From the NCBI RefSeq assembly GCF_016917755.1, contig NZ_CP070326.1, positions 1,860,001 through 1,924,000 of the forward strand: 64,000 nucleotides of DNA, in the 5' to 3' direction. Below, one piece after another: positions 1 to 9,034 of this stretch. Source of the stretch: Streptomyces noursei. GTDB lineage: Bacteria; Actinomycetota; Actinomycetes; Streptomycetales; Streptomycetaceae. Position 1 is the stretch's first letter, and every line of letters begins with the position of its first letter. The notes beneath the pieces are model-generated. The model ran no database searches and was not told the DNA's origin. It saw only the letters and a list, made by a program, of their open reading frames with translations. The position numbers and the translations under genes are program-made.

Positions 1-702
1 GGCCTCCGGGGAGTCCTGGAGCAGCAGATAGACCTGGAGCGGGAGGGTCTGGGTGGTGCCGGGCAGGTTGCCGGCGAAGGTGATCGTCGCGCCGAATTCG
101 CCGAGCGCCCGGGCCCAGGTCAGCGCGGCGCCGGCGGCCAGTCCGGGGGCGACCATGGGCAGGGTGACGGTGCAGAAGACCCGGAGCGGCGAGGCGCCGA
201 GGGAGGCCGCGGTCTCCTCGTAGCGGGGGCGGAGTCCGGCGAGGGTGCCCTCCAGGCTGATGACCAGGAAGGGCATCGCGACGAAGGTGGCCGCGACCAC
301 CGCGCCCGAGGTGTGGAACGGCAGCACGACACCGAAGGTGTCCTCCAGCCAGGGGCCGAGGAGCCCGCGGCGACCGAAGCCGAGCAGCAGGGCGACACCG
401 CCGACGGTCGGCGGCAGCACCATCGGCAGCAGCACCAGCGAGCGGACCAGCACCTTGCCGGGGAAGTCGACCCGGGCCAGCAGCCAGGCCAGCGGGACGC
501 CCAGCAGCAGCGACAGGCCCAGCGCCCAGCACGACACCAGCAGCGACAGCCGGAGCGCTTCGAGCACCCCCGGGGTGGTCAGATGGGTGCCCAGGTCACC
601 CCAGCTGGTGCGGCCGAGGATGCCGAGCAGCGGCATCAGCAGGAACGCGACGGCCAGCAGCGCGGGGACGGCCAGGGCGGCGGGGGTGCGGGGGCGGCTC
701 AT
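1..702 (-). CDS. modB: Molybdate ABC transporter permease, ModB (3' end cut by window edge)
   Basis: Inner-membrane subunit of the molybdate importer. The reverse-strand reading frame starts at ATG 702 (MSRPRTPAALAVPALL) and stays open to base 1, so the C-terminus lies outside the window. Several hydrophobic segments are visible, and the permease loop that contacts the ATPase is recognisable as EETAASLGASPLRVF, followed by LPMVAPGLAAGAALTWARAL and GEFGATITFAGN, all typical of ModB/CysT permeases. It follows modA with a gap of 133 bases in the same direction, so both are probably cotranscribed. The ATPase gene modC would be expected just beyond base 1, but this cannot be checked here. Confidence 0.93.
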   Translation of the reverse strand, partial: MSRPRTPAALAVPALLAVAFLLMPLLGILGRTSWGDLGTHLTTPGVLEALRLSLLVSCWALGLSLLLGVPLAWLLARVDFPGKVLVRSLVLLPMVLPPTVGGVALLLGFGRRGLLGPWLEDTFGVVLPFHTSGAVVAATFVAMPFLVISLEGTLAGLRPRYEETAASLGASPLRVFCTVTLPMVAPGLAAGAALTWARALGEFGATITFAGNLPGTTQTLPLQVYLLLQDSPEA

Positions 703-835
703 CGGGAGTCCTGGGATCGGGGCGGGCGGCGGGCCCGGGCCGTCCGGCGGACGGCCGCGGGCACGGCCGGGGCTACGGCGGCGGGGCGGGGGCTGTCCGC
801 TCCCCCGAGCCGGACAGTCCCCACCCCGCACGTGG

Positions 836-1633
836 TCACGGCTTCTGGAAGCCCGCGTCCTGGAGGAGCTTCTGCGCCTCGGGGGTGCTCAGCCACTTCA
901 CGAACGCGGCGGCCGCGGCGGCGTGCTGGGAGGTCTTGAGGGTCGCGGCAGGGTAGGAGGCCACGGCGTTCTGGGCGTCGGGGATGTCGACGGCGTCGAC
1001 CTTGGTGGGCGCGGTGGCGGCGTCCGTCTTGTAGACGATGCCGGCGTCCGCCTCGCCGAGTTCCACCTTGCTGAGGACGGCGCGGACGTTGGGCTCCTGC
1101 GAGACCGGCTTGACGGTCAGCCTCTGGGCGTCCAGGACCTTCTTGCTGTAGCGGCCGACCGGGACCTCGGGGGCGGCCAGCACCACCTTCAGCTTGCTGT
1201 CGGCGAGGTCCTTGAGGGCGCCGACCTTCTTGGGGTTGCCCTTGCCGGTGGCGATGACCAGGCGGTTCTTGGCGATGATGGTGGGGGCGCCGGTGTCCGC
1301 CTTGAGCCCGTCCATGGTCTTGGTGTCGGCGGTGACCAGGGCGTCGGCGGGGGCACCCTGCTTGACCTGGGCGGCGAGCTCCTGGGAGCCGGCGAAGGAG
1401 AAGGTGACCTTGGTGCCCGGGTGCTCCTTCTCGTAGACGGCGCTGGCCTTCTGGAAGACGTTGGTGAGCGAGGCGGCGGCGAGCACGGTGAGCTTGGTGG
1501 TGCTGCCGGATCCGCCGCCGTTGTCCTTCTTGGTGGTGTCGTCGCCACCGCCGGAGCAGGCGGCGAGCGGGACGAGGAGGGCGGCGGTGACGATCGCGGC
1601 GGCGGCGCGGCGCCCGGTGTGGAACGGGGACAT
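836..1633 (-). CDS. modA: Molybdate ABC transporter substrate-binding lipoprotein, ModA
   Basis: Extracytoplasmic receptor that captures molybdate (possibly tungstate) and passes it to ModB. The protein has 265 residues, the normal ModA length. A lipoprotein signal peptide ends in the lipobox LAAC with the acylated Cys at residue 26. The mature part opens with [20 protein letters not shown] and continues with [20 protein letters not shown], the oxyanion-contacting ModA signatures. A longer frame continues upstream, but the signal peptide sets the ATG at 1633. The neighbouring Mop regulators and molybdoenzymes fit molybdate supply to the enzymes encoded downstream. Confidence 0.95.
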   Translation of the reverse strand: MSPFHTGRRAAAAIVTAALLVPLAACSGGGDDTTKKDNGGGSGSTTKLTVLAAASLTNVFQKASAVYEKEHPGTKVTFSFAGSQELAAQVKQGAPADALVTADTKTMDGLKADTGAPTIIAKNRLVIATGKGNPKKVGALKDLADSKLKVVLAAPEVPVGRYSKKVLDAQRLTVKPVSQEPNVRAVLSKVELGEADAGIVYKTDAATAPTKVDAVDIPDAQNAVASYPAATLKTSQHAAAAAAFVKWLSTPEAQKLLQDAGFQKP

Positions 1634-1815
1634 GGTGCGGAACTCCTTGGTACGCGGGGCGAGGCGGTCGCCCGAGCGGAGAGGGACAAAGCCGCGCCGA
1701 GTGGGGTCTCCCCTGCTCCAGGACGTTCGAGAGCTTGGGGAAGGGCGACGCCGCTGGGTGGGCGGCCGGTCCGCGGGGGACGTGGGGGCGGACCGCCGGG
1801 TGAGGGTGCGGGTGC

Positions 1816-2211
1816 TCAGGTCCGGTCGATGTGCACGCTGGTGGATTTCACCCGTGCGACGGCCTGCATGCCGACTTCCAGCCCGAGTTCCTCCACCGCT
1901 TCGCGGGTGAGCAGGGAGACCAGACGGTGTGGGCCGGCCTGGATCTCGACCTGGGCGGCGACATCGCCGAGTTTGACGGCGGTGACGATGCCCGGGAAGG
2001 CGTTGCGGACGGAGGTGTAGGTGTCGTCCTCCTCGCCGCCGGGAGTCTGGCCCACCTCGATGGAGAAGGCGGCCAGGTCCCGGCCGTCGATGAGGCGACG
2101 GCCGCTGTCGTCGCGGTGGGTCGCGACCCGTCCGGCGTCCGCCCACCGGCGGGCGGTGTCCGGGCTGACGCCCAGCAGACGCGCCGCCTGGCCGATTGTG
2201 TAGGACTGCAT
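1816..2211 (-). CDS. HTH-Mop (TOBE) domain transcriptional regulator, molybdate-responsive type
   Basis: A 131-residue protein. The N-terminal MerR/excisionase-like helix-turn-helix ([20 protein letters not shown], residues 3-22) is followed by a C-terminal Mop/TOBE domain ([20 protein letters not shown] and, near the end, [18 protein letters not shown]), the fold that binds molybdate in ModE and molbindins. The likely role is a molybdate-sensing DNA-binding protein controlling the adjacent mod genes. The ATG at 2211 starts right before the HTH; an open frame upstream has no domain content. Two dyads lie just upstream (2226-2238 and 2260-2295) and could be autoregulatory sites. A close paralogue sits at 9035-9442, on the other side of the molybdoenzyme genes. 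Confidence 0.85.
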   Translation of the reverse strand: MQSYTIGQAARLLGVSPDTARRWADAGRVATHRDDSGRRLIDGRDLAAFSIEVGQTPGGEEDDTYTSVRNAFPGIVTAVKLGDVAAQVEIQAGPHRLVSLLTREAVEELGLEVGMQAVARVKSTSVHIDRT

Positions 2212-2225
2212 GTGCGACAAGATAT

Positions 2226-2295
2226 GAGGTGCTACCTCGCATTTACAATCCTTTTGGCTCTTCCCTCTAGCAGATGCAAGGTGCATTAGAGGAAG
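2226..2295. promoter_or_regulatory. Two dyad sequences between the Mop regulator and molbindin genes
   Basis: The divergent gap between 2211 and 2465 holds a short palindrome GAGGT-GCT-ACCTC (2226-2238), 15 bases upstream of the regulator start. Further on is a nested dyad: CTTCCCTCTA (2260-2269) mirrored by TAGAGGAAG (2287-2295), with ATGCA (2274-2278) mirrored by TGCAT (2282-2286) inside it. The region is richer in A and T than its surroundings, as expected for promoters. That these are operators for the adjacent HTH-Mop regulator is inference. They do not match the enterobacterial ModE site. Confidence 0.4.
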
Positions 2296-2464
2296 GGACA
2301 AGCGCGTATTCCGGCCACCGGAAGTCGGCCGCCGCGGGCCGGCGGTGCACCTGGCGGACCGCATCCCACGAGGAATCCCCGGGTGAACGCGATTACAGTG
2401 CGAGGAGTCGAGGGAGAATGTCCCGAAATTCACCTCCACACGCCGATTTACGACGGGATCGCCC

Positions 2465-2890
2465 ATGAGCCTGAGCATCCGCAACCAGCTCCCCGGCACG
2501 GTTCTCGCCCTCACGGCCGGGGAGGTGATGTCGACCGTCACGGTGCGGCTGTCCGGCGGGCAGACGCTCACCGCCGCGATCACCGTGGAAGCCGTCGACG
2601 ACCTCGGGATCACGGTCGGTTCGGCGGTGCGCGCACTGGTGAAGTCCACCGAGGTGGCCCTGGCCACCGGTGCGGTCGACGGGCTGAGCATCCGCAACCG
2701 GCTCCCGGGCACCGTCGTCGACGTGGCGACGGGCGGGGCGATGGCCGGGGTCAAGGTGGCCGTGGCGGGCGGGGAGCTGACCGCCGCGATCACCAAGGAC
2801 GCGGCGGCGGACCTGGGGCTGACCGCCGGCTCCGAGGTGACCGCGCTGATCAAGTCCACCGAGGTCGCGCTGGCCGTCGCCGACCGCTGA
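2465..2890 (+). CDS. Di-Mop molybdenum-binding protein (molbindin)
   Basis: A 141-residue cytoplasmic protein made of two tandem Mop/TOBE domains. The first starts with LSIRNQLPGTVLALTAGEVM and the second with LSIRNRLPGTVVDVATGGAM. Each domain ends in a similar LVKSTEVALA or LIKSTEVALA strand. Molbindins of this build oligomerise and store or buffer molybdate. It lacks a DNA-binding domain, unlike the divergent neighbour. The ATG at 2465 opens directly into the first domain. Its place between mod genes and molybdoenzymes supports a role in molybdate homeostasis. Confidence 0.9.
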   Translation: MSLSIRNQLPGTVLALTAGEVMSTVTVRLSGGQTLTAAITVEAVDDLGITVGSAVRALVKSTEVALATGAVDGLSIRNRLPGTVVDVATGGAMAGVKVAVAGGELTAAITKDAAADLGLTAGSEVTALIKSTEVALAVADR

Positions 2891-2905
2891 CCGGACAGGC
2901 CCCAG

Positions 2906-3421
2906 CTAGGGTCCGTCGGGTGCCGGGCAGGCGCCCACCCAGATGCCGGTGATGGCGCTGATGTAGCGCGCGCCGCAGCGGTCGGAGGGCACCACCAGCT
3001 GGCAGCCCGCGGCGTCCAGCGGCTGCCCGTCCATGGCCGTGGCCAGCAGGATCGGGGCGTCACCGAAGTCGGCGTCGATCTCCGCCCAGGACAGCACGGT
3101 GTGATGGCCGTCCCCGCCGGTGACGGTCAGCAGGAAGCGGGAGCGGTCCTTGCGCCGCCGGGCGTCGAAGGCGGGGCCCGCCGCGTCCAGGACGTCCCGC
3201 AGCAGCGGCCCGTCGAAGGTGTGGTGCTGCGGCCCGTTGGCGGCGCAGTCGAAGACCACCGGGGCGTGCCGCTGGGGCCAGCGCGTGCGGAGGTCGGCGA
3301 CGGTCAGCGCGAGCGGGTGGTGCAGCTGCCCGCTGATCAGGAAGCGCCGGGCGGCGGGCGGGCCGTCGGTGGGCGCGCCGCGGACGGCGGTGGGGCCGGG
3401 CGGCGGACTGAGTCGGCTCAT
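2906..3421 (-). CDS. Molybdopterin-dependent oxidoreductase domain protein (sulfite-oxidase-type Moco fold)
   Basis: A 171-residue protein resembling the Moco-binding domain of the sulfite oxidase/YedY family. Recognisable segments are FLISGQLHHPLALTVADLRT, the presumed Moco-ligand Cys in VVFDCAANGPQ, FDGPLLRDVLDAAG and the C-terminal LVVPSDRCGARYISAITGIW. No twin-arginine signal and no dimerisation domain are visible, so it is probably a small cytoplasmic protein of unknown substrate. ATG 3421 is the likely start. It ends 15 bases from the end of the molbindin gene, in convergent orientation. The 200 bases upstream, up to the XDH stop, hold no gene. Confidence 0.75.
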   Translation of the reverse strand: MSRLSPPPGPTAVRGAPTDGPPAARRFLISGQLHHPLALTVADLRTRWPQRHAPVVFDCAANGPQHHTFDGPLLRDVLDAAGPAFDARRRKDRSRFLLTVTGGDGHHTVLSWAEIDADFGDAPILLATAMDGQPLDAAGCQLVVPSDRCGARYISAITGIWVGACPAPDGP

Positions 3422-3624
3422 GGGTGTCCCCCTGGAGAGGATGCGCGCGGCGGCTGCCTCCCAGTGATGCCCCCGCGGCTCCTGGCTCAACCACATATGC
3501 CACCCGACTACGGATGTTTCCCTTGCGTAAGTGAGGCGAATGGGGGCAAGAGGGCCGCAGGTCCGGGTCGGCACCCTGTCCCGCCCGGACCTGCCGCCCC
3601 GCAGCATCGGCGGCCGGGTCGCCG

Positions 3625-6423
3625 TCAGACCGAGCCCTCCCGCCCGGGGTGCGCCCGGGCCGACCAGCCCTCCTCCTCGTTCGCCGTGCGGTGTTCCGCC
3701 AGGGCCAGCCAGACCTTGTCCCGGAGGAACGGCACTTCGGTGAAGCGCACCCCGGTGGCGTCGCGCAGCGCGTTGCCGAAGGCGGGTGCCACCGGGTTGA
3801 ACGGGCTCTCGCTCATCGACTTCGCGCCCAGCGGCCCGATGGCGTCCGACGTCTCCATGAAGTGCACCTCGGTGCGCGGGACGTCGGCGTAGGCGGGGAG
3901 CCGGTAGCGGCGGAACGCGGGGGTGAGGACCTTGCCGGCGGCATCGACCAGGACCTGTTCGAAGAGGGTGGCGCCGAGCGCCTGGGCGACCCCGCCCTCG
4001 ACCTGGCCGCGGCACTGCATCGGGTTCATCACCTTGCCGGCGTCGGCCGCGTGGACGCTGCGCAGGATCTTGATCTCACCGGTGTCGGGATCGACGGCGA
4101 CCCGGAACCACTGGGCGTTGAAGGCCACCGAGCGCGGGGAGCCGCCCCAGTGCCCGGCCGCCGTCAGCGCCACGTCCCGCTCGCGCGCGGCCTGATGCAG
4201 TTCCTTGAGCGAGACCGTCCGCCCGGCGCACTCCACGGCGTCGGCCAGCAACTGGCACTGGCTGCGCGGGGTCCGGGCGTATTCGGCGGCGAACGTGAGG
4301 AGCTTCTCGGCCAGGCCGTTGGCCGCGCGCATCACGGCCTTGCCGGCCACGACGGTGCCGGCCGAGCCGAACGCGCCGGTGTCGTGCCGGACGACGTCGG
4401 TGTCGGACTGGCGGATGACGATCCGGTCGACGGTGGTGCCGAGCGCGCCGGCGGTGATCTGCTTGTGGACGGTGGTGGTGCCGTTGCCGAACTCGGCGGT
4501 GCCGACGGCGATGTCGTAGGTGCCGTCCTCCAGCAGGGTCACCGTGGCGTCGGCGTAGTGCCCGCCGGGCGGGCCGGTGGCGATCATCGACATCGCGGTG
4601 CCCTGGCCGACCAGCCAGCCCTCGGGGGCGTCGGCGGCGCTGCGGTCCCCGGCGATCGCGTCACGGACGACCTTCAGGCACTGGTCCAGGCCGTAGCTGG
4701 CGATCTGCAGGTCCTCCTCCTCGCCGCCGGGGCTGGTCATGTGCTCGCCAGGGCCGATGATGTTGCGTTCCCGGAAGACCAGCGGATCGATGCCGAGGCG
4801 GCGGGCCAGTTCGTCCATGGTCGATTCCACGGCGAAGGTGACCTGGCCCAGTCCGTAGCCGCGGAAGGCGCCGGCCGGGACGCAGTGGGTGTAGACGGAG
4901 TAGGCGTCGACCTTCTTGTGCGGGGCGCGGTAGACGGCCATCGACTCGCCGACGCTGTGGAACATCACCGCCGGGCCGTGGTTGCCGTACGCACCGGTGT
5001 TGGAGACCACCCGCAGTTGGAGGGCCGTCAGGGTGCCGTCCCGCCGGGCACCGGCCTTGATGCCGATGGTGAAGGGGTGCCGGGTGGTGGCGCCGAAGAA
5101 CTGCTCGGCGCGGGTGAACTCCAGCTTCACCGGCCGGTGCAGCCGCCGCGCGGCGAGCACCACGATGTCCTCGGTGAGCATCTCCTGCTTGCCGCCGAAG
5201 CCACCGCCGACCCGGCCCGCGACCACCCGGACCGCGTCCTGCGGCAGGTCGTAGAGGGCGCACAGGGCGCGCCGGGTCAGGAACGGGACCTGGGTGCTGG
5301 AGCGGACCACGATCCGTTCGCCGGTGCCGTCCTCCTTCTCCTCGAAGTACGCGAGGGCCCCGTGGGTCTCCAGGCTGGCGTGCTGTACCCGCTGGGTGCG
5401 GAAGGTCTCCTCGTAGACCAGATCGGCCTCGGCGAAGCCCTGTTGGACGCTGCCGATCTCGCCGTGCACCTCGCCGACGACGTTGTTCTCCGGGCGGGAG
5501 ATCCGGCAGTCCGCGGCGTCCTTGGCGTGGACCACCGGCGCGCCGGGCCGCATCGCCTCCTCCGGGTCCAGGACGTGCGGCAGCACCTCGTACTCCACCG
5601 CGATCCGACGGCAGCCCTCCTCGGCGGCGCCCTCGGTGTCGGCGACCACGGCGGCCACCCGCTGGCCGACGAAGCGGACCGTGTCGTCCAGTACCCGGGT
5701 GTCGTCGGGGTCCTCGGTGGGGTGCTCGTGGCGGGCGGAGGAGAACAGCCGCTCGGGGGCGTCGTGGTGGGTGAGGACGAGGCGGACGCCGGGGACGCGC
5801 AGCGCGTCGCCGGTGTCGATGGAGACGATCCGGGCGTGCGGGTGCGGGGAGCGCAGCAGCTTCATGTGCAGCAGCCCCTCGACCTCGATGTCGAAGGTGT
5901 AGCGGGCGGTGCCGGTGACCACCTGCGGGCCGGCGGGGGCGCCGAGGTTGCGGCCGACCGACTCCCCGGGGCGGGGCTCCTCGACGTGGGTGACGCCGCG
6001 GATCGCGTCCTCGATGGCCCGGTAGCCGGTGCAGCGGCAGAGGTTTCCCTTCAACGCCCGGGGGAGATCGGCAAGTTGGTCGTCCTTCAGGGTGGCGGTG
6101 GTCATCAGGAAACCGGCGGTGCAGAAGCCGCACTGGAAGCCCTGGGCGGCGAGGAACCGGCGCTGGACGGGGTGGAGTTCACCGTCCGGCTCCGCCAGGC
6201 CCTCGACGGTGGTGACCCGGCGGCCGGCGGCGCGGACGGCCGGGTAGAGGCAGCTGTGCACCGGTTCCCCGTCGACGTGGACGGTGCAGGCCCCGCAGTC
6301 CCCCGCGTCGCAGCCCTTCTTCACCCCGAACCAGCCGCGGTCCCGCAGATAGGTGCGCAGGCACTGGCCGGGACGCGGTTCGGCGTCGAAGGGCTGGCCG
6401 TTGACGTGGACGGCGTCGCTCAT
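3625..6423 (-). CDS. Xanthine-dehydrogenase-type protein, fused 2Fe-2S and Moco subunits
   Basis: A 932-residue fusion of the small iron-sulfur and large molybdopterin subunits of the xanthine oxidase family. The first 2Fe-2S cluster is at GVKKGCDAGDCGACTVHVDG (Cys38, 43, 46) with a partner Cys in VHSCLYP. The second is at FQCGFCTAGF and NLCRCTGY. After a short linker the Moco part starts (TGTARYTFDIEVEGLLHMKL). It carries the cofactor loops GRVGGGFGGKQE and CVPAGAFRGYGLGQ and a likely catalytic Glu in GAKSMSESPFNPVAPAFG. The FAD subunit is encoded just upstream with a 4-base overlap, so the pair makes a complete dehydrogenase. Substrate cannot be fixed, but the divergent PucR gene suggests purine oxidation. 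Confidence 0.9.
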   Translation of the reverse strand: MSDAVHVNGQPFDAEPRPGQCLRTYLRDRGWFGVKKGCDAGDCGACTVHVDGEPVHSCLYPAVRAAGRRVTTVEGLAEPDGELHPVQRRFLAAQGFQCGFCTAGFLMTTATLKDDQLADLPRALKGNLCRCTGYRAIEDAIRGVTHVEEPRPGESVGRNLGAPAGPQVVTGTARYTFDIEVEGLLHMKLLRSPHPHARIVSIDTGDALRVPGVRLVLTHHDAPERLFSSARHEHPTEDPDDTRVLDDTVRFVGQRVAAVVADTEGAAEEGCRRIAVEYEVLPHVLDPEEAMRPGAPVVHAKDAADCRISRPENNVVGEVHGEIGSVQQGFAEADLVYEETFRTQRVQHASLETHGALAYFEEKEDGTGERIVVRSSTQVPFLTRRALCALYDLPQDAVRVVAGRVGGGFGGKQEMLTEDIVVLAARRLHRPVKLEFTRAEQFFGATTRHPFTIGIKAGARRDGTLTALQLRVVSNTGAYGNHGPAVMFHSVGESMAVYRAPHKKVDAYSVYTHCVPAGAFRGYGLGQVTFAVESTMDELARRLGIDPLVFRERNIIGPGEHMTSPGGEEEDLQIASYGLDQCLKVVRDAIAGDRSAADAPEGWLVGQGTAMSMIATGPPGGHYADATVTLLEDGTYDIAVGTAEFGNGTTTVHKQITAGALGTTVDRIVIRQSDTDVVRHDTGAFGSAGTVVAGKAVMRAANGLAEKLLTFAAEYARTPRSQCQLLADAVECAGRTVSLKELHQAARERDVALTAAGHWGGSPRSVAFNAQWFRVAVDPDTGEIKILRSVHAADAGKVMNPMQCRGQVEGGVAQALGATLFEQVLVDAAGKVLTPAFRRYRLPAYADVPRTEVHFMETSDAIGPLGAKSMSESPFNPVAPAFGNALRDATGVRFTEVPFLRDKVWLALAEHRTANEEEGWSARAHPGREGSV

Positions 6424-7262
6424 CGGGCGGCCTCCTCGGGGGACGACGGGCGGGGGGCGAGTTCGGCGCGGACCTCTTCCGCCAGGCGCAGCGCCATGTG
6501 CCGCCGCCAGGCGGGCAGGCCGTGGATGTCGTCGAACCACTCGGGTCCGGCGACGGCGGCGTCGAGGGTGCCGCGCAGCACGGCGGCGCCGGGCGGGGTG
6601 GGGAACCACAGGCGGACCGGGCGGACGGTGGCGGCGGTGACGGTGATCGCCAGCGAGCCGTCCAGCGGGTCGAGGGCGCCGATGACCAGGGCGCCGGAGC
6701 GGCCGAGCCCGTAGAGGGAGACCTGACGGAACGCGGTCCGGCAGGTCAGCGCGCGGGCCGGCAGGGTGACCGAGCGCAGGAGTTCGCCCTCGCCGAGGTC
6801 CTTGCGGCCGGCGCCGGTGATGAAGTCGGCGACCTTGGTGCGGCGCCGCGAGCCGTCCTGGGCCTGGAGCAGAGCGCTGCCGTCGAGGGCGGCGGTCAGC
6901 GAGATCATCGGTCCGGCGGGCAGGCCGTTGCAGAGGTTGCCGCCCACCGTCGCCATGTTCCAGATCTTGAACGACGCCAGGAAGGCGCGGCAGCACTGTT
7001 CGAAGAGGGGCGCGGCCGGCGCCGGGAAGCGGGCGGCGAAGCGGGAGAGCTGGGCGATGGTGCAGGTGGCGGCGATCTCCAGGGAGCCGTCCGGGAGTTG
7101 GGCGACCGGCTCCCAGCCCATCCGGCTCAGGTCCACCAGACGGCGGAGGTGCGGCTGGGGTTCGGAGAAGAGGTAGGTGCCGCCGCCCAGCCAGGCATCG
7201 CCGGTGCGCCAGGCAGCGAGCTGCCGGGCGTCGCGCACCTCCAGCACGGTGTTCAGGTCCAT
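6420..7262 (-). CDS. FAD-binding subunit of xanthine-dehydrogenase-type enzyme
   Basis: A 280-residue FAD-binding protein of the CO dehydrogenase M / xanthine dehydrogenase FAD family. It passes electrons from the Fe-S clusters to NAD. FAD-contacting motifs are AWLGGGTYLFSEPQ near the start and NMATVGGNLCNGLPAGPM in the middle; the C-terminal CO_deh_flav region follows. ATG 7262 is the first gene start after the divergent promoter region, and the stop overlaps the ATG of the Fe-S/Moco gene (ATGA), indicating translational coupling. Confidence 0.9.
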   Translation of the reverse strand: MDLNTVLEVRDARQLAAWRTGDAWLGGGTYLFSEPQPHLRRLVDLSRMGWEPVAQLPDGSLEIAATCTIAQLSRFAARFPAPAAPLFEQCCRAFLASFKIWNMATVGGNLCNGLPAGPMISLTAALDGSALLQAQDGSRRRTKVADFITGAGRKDLGEGELLRSVTLPARALTCRTAFRQVSLYGLGRSGALVIGALDPLDGSLAITVTAATVRPVRLWFPTPPGAAVLRGTLDAAVAGPEWFDDIHGLPAWRRHMALRLAEEVRAELAPRPSSPEEAAR

Positions 7263-7402
7263 GCCGCCGAGTGAAGCAACGCGGCGGCCCCGTGCACGAC
7301 TGGTCCGCAGCACGGAAAACACACCAACGCCCGCACCCGGAACTGGATGATCAACCAAGAGGGATTTCGGCGAGAACGCCTTGCATTTACGATGCCAGAA
7401 CC

Positions 7403-7423
7403 CACATTCGCCTCGTGAATGTG
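7403..7423. promoter_or_regulatory. Dyad in the xdh-pucR divergent promoter region
   Basis: CACATTC (7403-7409) is mirrored by GAATGTG (7417-7423) around a 7-base centre, in the 205-base gap between the dehydrogenase FAD gene and the PucR gene. It lies 45 bases before the PucR ATG. This is a plausible operator for that regulator, but binding is inferred only from position and symmetry. Confidence 0.4.
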
Positions 7424-7467
7424 AGATGCCGGGGTGCCTGCTCGGCAGCCGTCCAAGGAGCCACCAC

Positions 7468-9012
7468 ATGCACGTCCACGATCTTCTCCAGCTCGATGCG
7501 CTCGACCTGACCCTCCTGTGGGGCGAGGACCCGCTGCTCGCCCAGGAGGTCAGCGGGGTGACCGCCACCGACCTGGAGGACCCCGCGCGGTTCCTGCAGT
7601 CGGGAGAGCTGGTGCTGAGCGGGCTGGTGTGGTGGGCGCCCGGGGACGACCGGGAGAAGGTGGACCGCTTCGTGGCGGCGCTGGCGGACGCCGGGGCCGC
7701 GGCGCTGCTGGCCGGGGAGGAGACCCACGGGACGGTCCCCGACGTCCTGGTCGAGTCCTGTCGCGCGCACCGCGTCGCCCTGCTCGCGGTGCCCGCGCAC
7801 ACCACGTTCCGCGCCATCACCGAGGCGGTGTACCTGCGCCGGTGGGGAGACCTCAGCCGCCGCCCGGCCGGCCACTACGCGCTGCCGGAGAACGTGCGCA
7901 CCGAACTCGCCGGGATGCTCGCCGGGGACGCGGCGCCGGACGCGCTGCTGGACCGGGCGTTCGCGCACCTGGGCGGCCCGGCCTGCGCCCTGCTGTCCGC
8001 CACCGGCCGGGTGATCGCCCGCACCCCGGCCGCCACCGGGCTGACGGCTCGGCAGGCGCGGCGGCGGCTGGCCTCCGGCACCGGCACCACCCTGCGGATC
8101 GAGGGCGACCCGGGTCCGTACGACGCCTGGTTCCTGCATCTGCACGACGCGGACGACGCGCCGCCGCGCGTGCTGCACGAGATCGCCGAGGTCGTCGCCC
8201 AGTACCGGCACCACGAGGCGGCCCGGGATACGGGCGCGCGGCGGGCGGCGGACGTGCTGTTGACGCTGGCCGCCACGGTCACCGCCGAGCGGGCGGCGCT
8301 CGACGCGGCGCTGCACGCCTGCGGGTTGCCCACGGACGGCCCGTTCCGGGTGGTGCTGGCCGCGCTGGACGACACCGAACCCGAGCAGGCGGTGCGGGCC
8401 CTGACCGAGGCGCTGCGGCACGCGACCGGGGCGCCGTTCGCGGCCGGACTGCTGCCGGACGGCACGGCGGCCGCGGTGGTCGCCGTCGACACCGGCGCCG
8501 AGGCCGACGGCGGGGCCGACGGCGAGAAGGTGCCGTCGCTCGGCGAGATATGGCCGGCGCTGCACGACTGCCGCCCGCAGGCGCCGCTGCACGCCGGGAT
8601 GAGCGGCCCGGCGATCACCGGCGGAGACCTCAACTCGGCCCTGGACCAGGCCCGTTACGCACTGTCCGCGGCCCGGTCGGCGGCTCCGGAGGGCGCCGGG
8701 GTGACCTCCGTCGACGACCTGACGACGCTCGGCGCGCTGCTCTCGGGGGTGCCGGCCGAGGTCCGCGCGGCGTTCAGCAACCGGGTGCTCGGCCCGCTGG
8801 CCCGCGGCGGCAGCGCCTCGCACCGGATGCTGCTGGAGACGCTGGAGGTGTTCCTCGGCCAGCACGGGTCCTGGGCGCGCACCGCGGAGATCCTGCATCT
8901 GCACGTCAACACCGTGCACTACCGCATCCAGCGGATCGAGACCCTCACCGGCCGCGACCTGTCCCGGCTCGACCACAAACTGGACCTGCACGCGGCGCTG
9001 TTGTGCCGCTGA
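7468..9012 (+). CDS. PucR-family transcriptional regulator
   Basis: A 514-residue regulator. The N-terminal PucR ligand-sensing domain begins at HDLLQLDALDLTLLWGEDPL and includes LQSGELVLSGLVWW. The C-terminus carries the PucR-type helix-turn-helix HLHVNTVHYRIQRIETLTGR. Family members often control purine and allantoin use. The ATG at 7468 follows the ribosome-binding site AAGGAG (7455-7460); a longer frame starting at 7381 lacks any domain in its extra part. Divergent transcription from the dehydrogenase genes makes these the likely targets. Confidence 0.9.
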   Translation: MHVHDLLQLDALDLTLLWGEDPLLAQEVSGVTATDLEDPARFLQSGELVLSGLVWWAPGDDREKVDRFVAALADAGAAALLAGEETHGTVPDVLVESCRAHRVALLAVPAHTTFRAITEAVYLRRWGDLSRRPAGHYALPENVRTELAGMLAGDAAPDALLDRAFAHLGGPACALLSATGRVIARTPAATGLTARQARRRLASGTGTTLRIEGDPGPYDAWFLHLHDADDAPPRVLHEIAEVVAQYRHHEAARDTGARRAADVLLTLAATVTAERAALDAALHACGLPTDGPFRVVLAALDDTEPEQAVRALTEALRHATGAPFAAGLLPDGTAAAVVAVDTGAEADGGADGEKVPSLGEIWPALHDCRPQAPLHAGMSGPAITGGDLNSALDQARYALSAARSAAPEGAGVTSVDDLTTLGALLSGVPAEVRAAFSNRVLGPLARGGSASHRMLLETLEVFLGQHGSWARTAEILHLHVNTVHYRIQRIETLTGRDLSRLDHKLDLHAALLCR

Positions 9013-9034
9013 CCGCCGAGGAGCACGGGCGGGT

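Noticed and set aside
836..2242. Upstream extension of modA to 2242
   Set aside because: A lipoprotein signal peptide fixes the start at 1633, and the extension overlaps the Mop regulator on the same strand in another frame.
2465..2890. The internal repeat of the molbindin gene as an assembly duplication
   Set aside because: The two halves differ at many positions, and two tandem Mop domains are a known molbindin architecture.
3649..6714. A very long forward open frame opposite the xanthine-dehydrogenase gene
   Set aside because: It is antisense to a gene with complete Fe-S and Moco motifs and consists of Gly/Ala/Val/Arg-rich low-complexity sequence, a common by-product of third-position GC bias.
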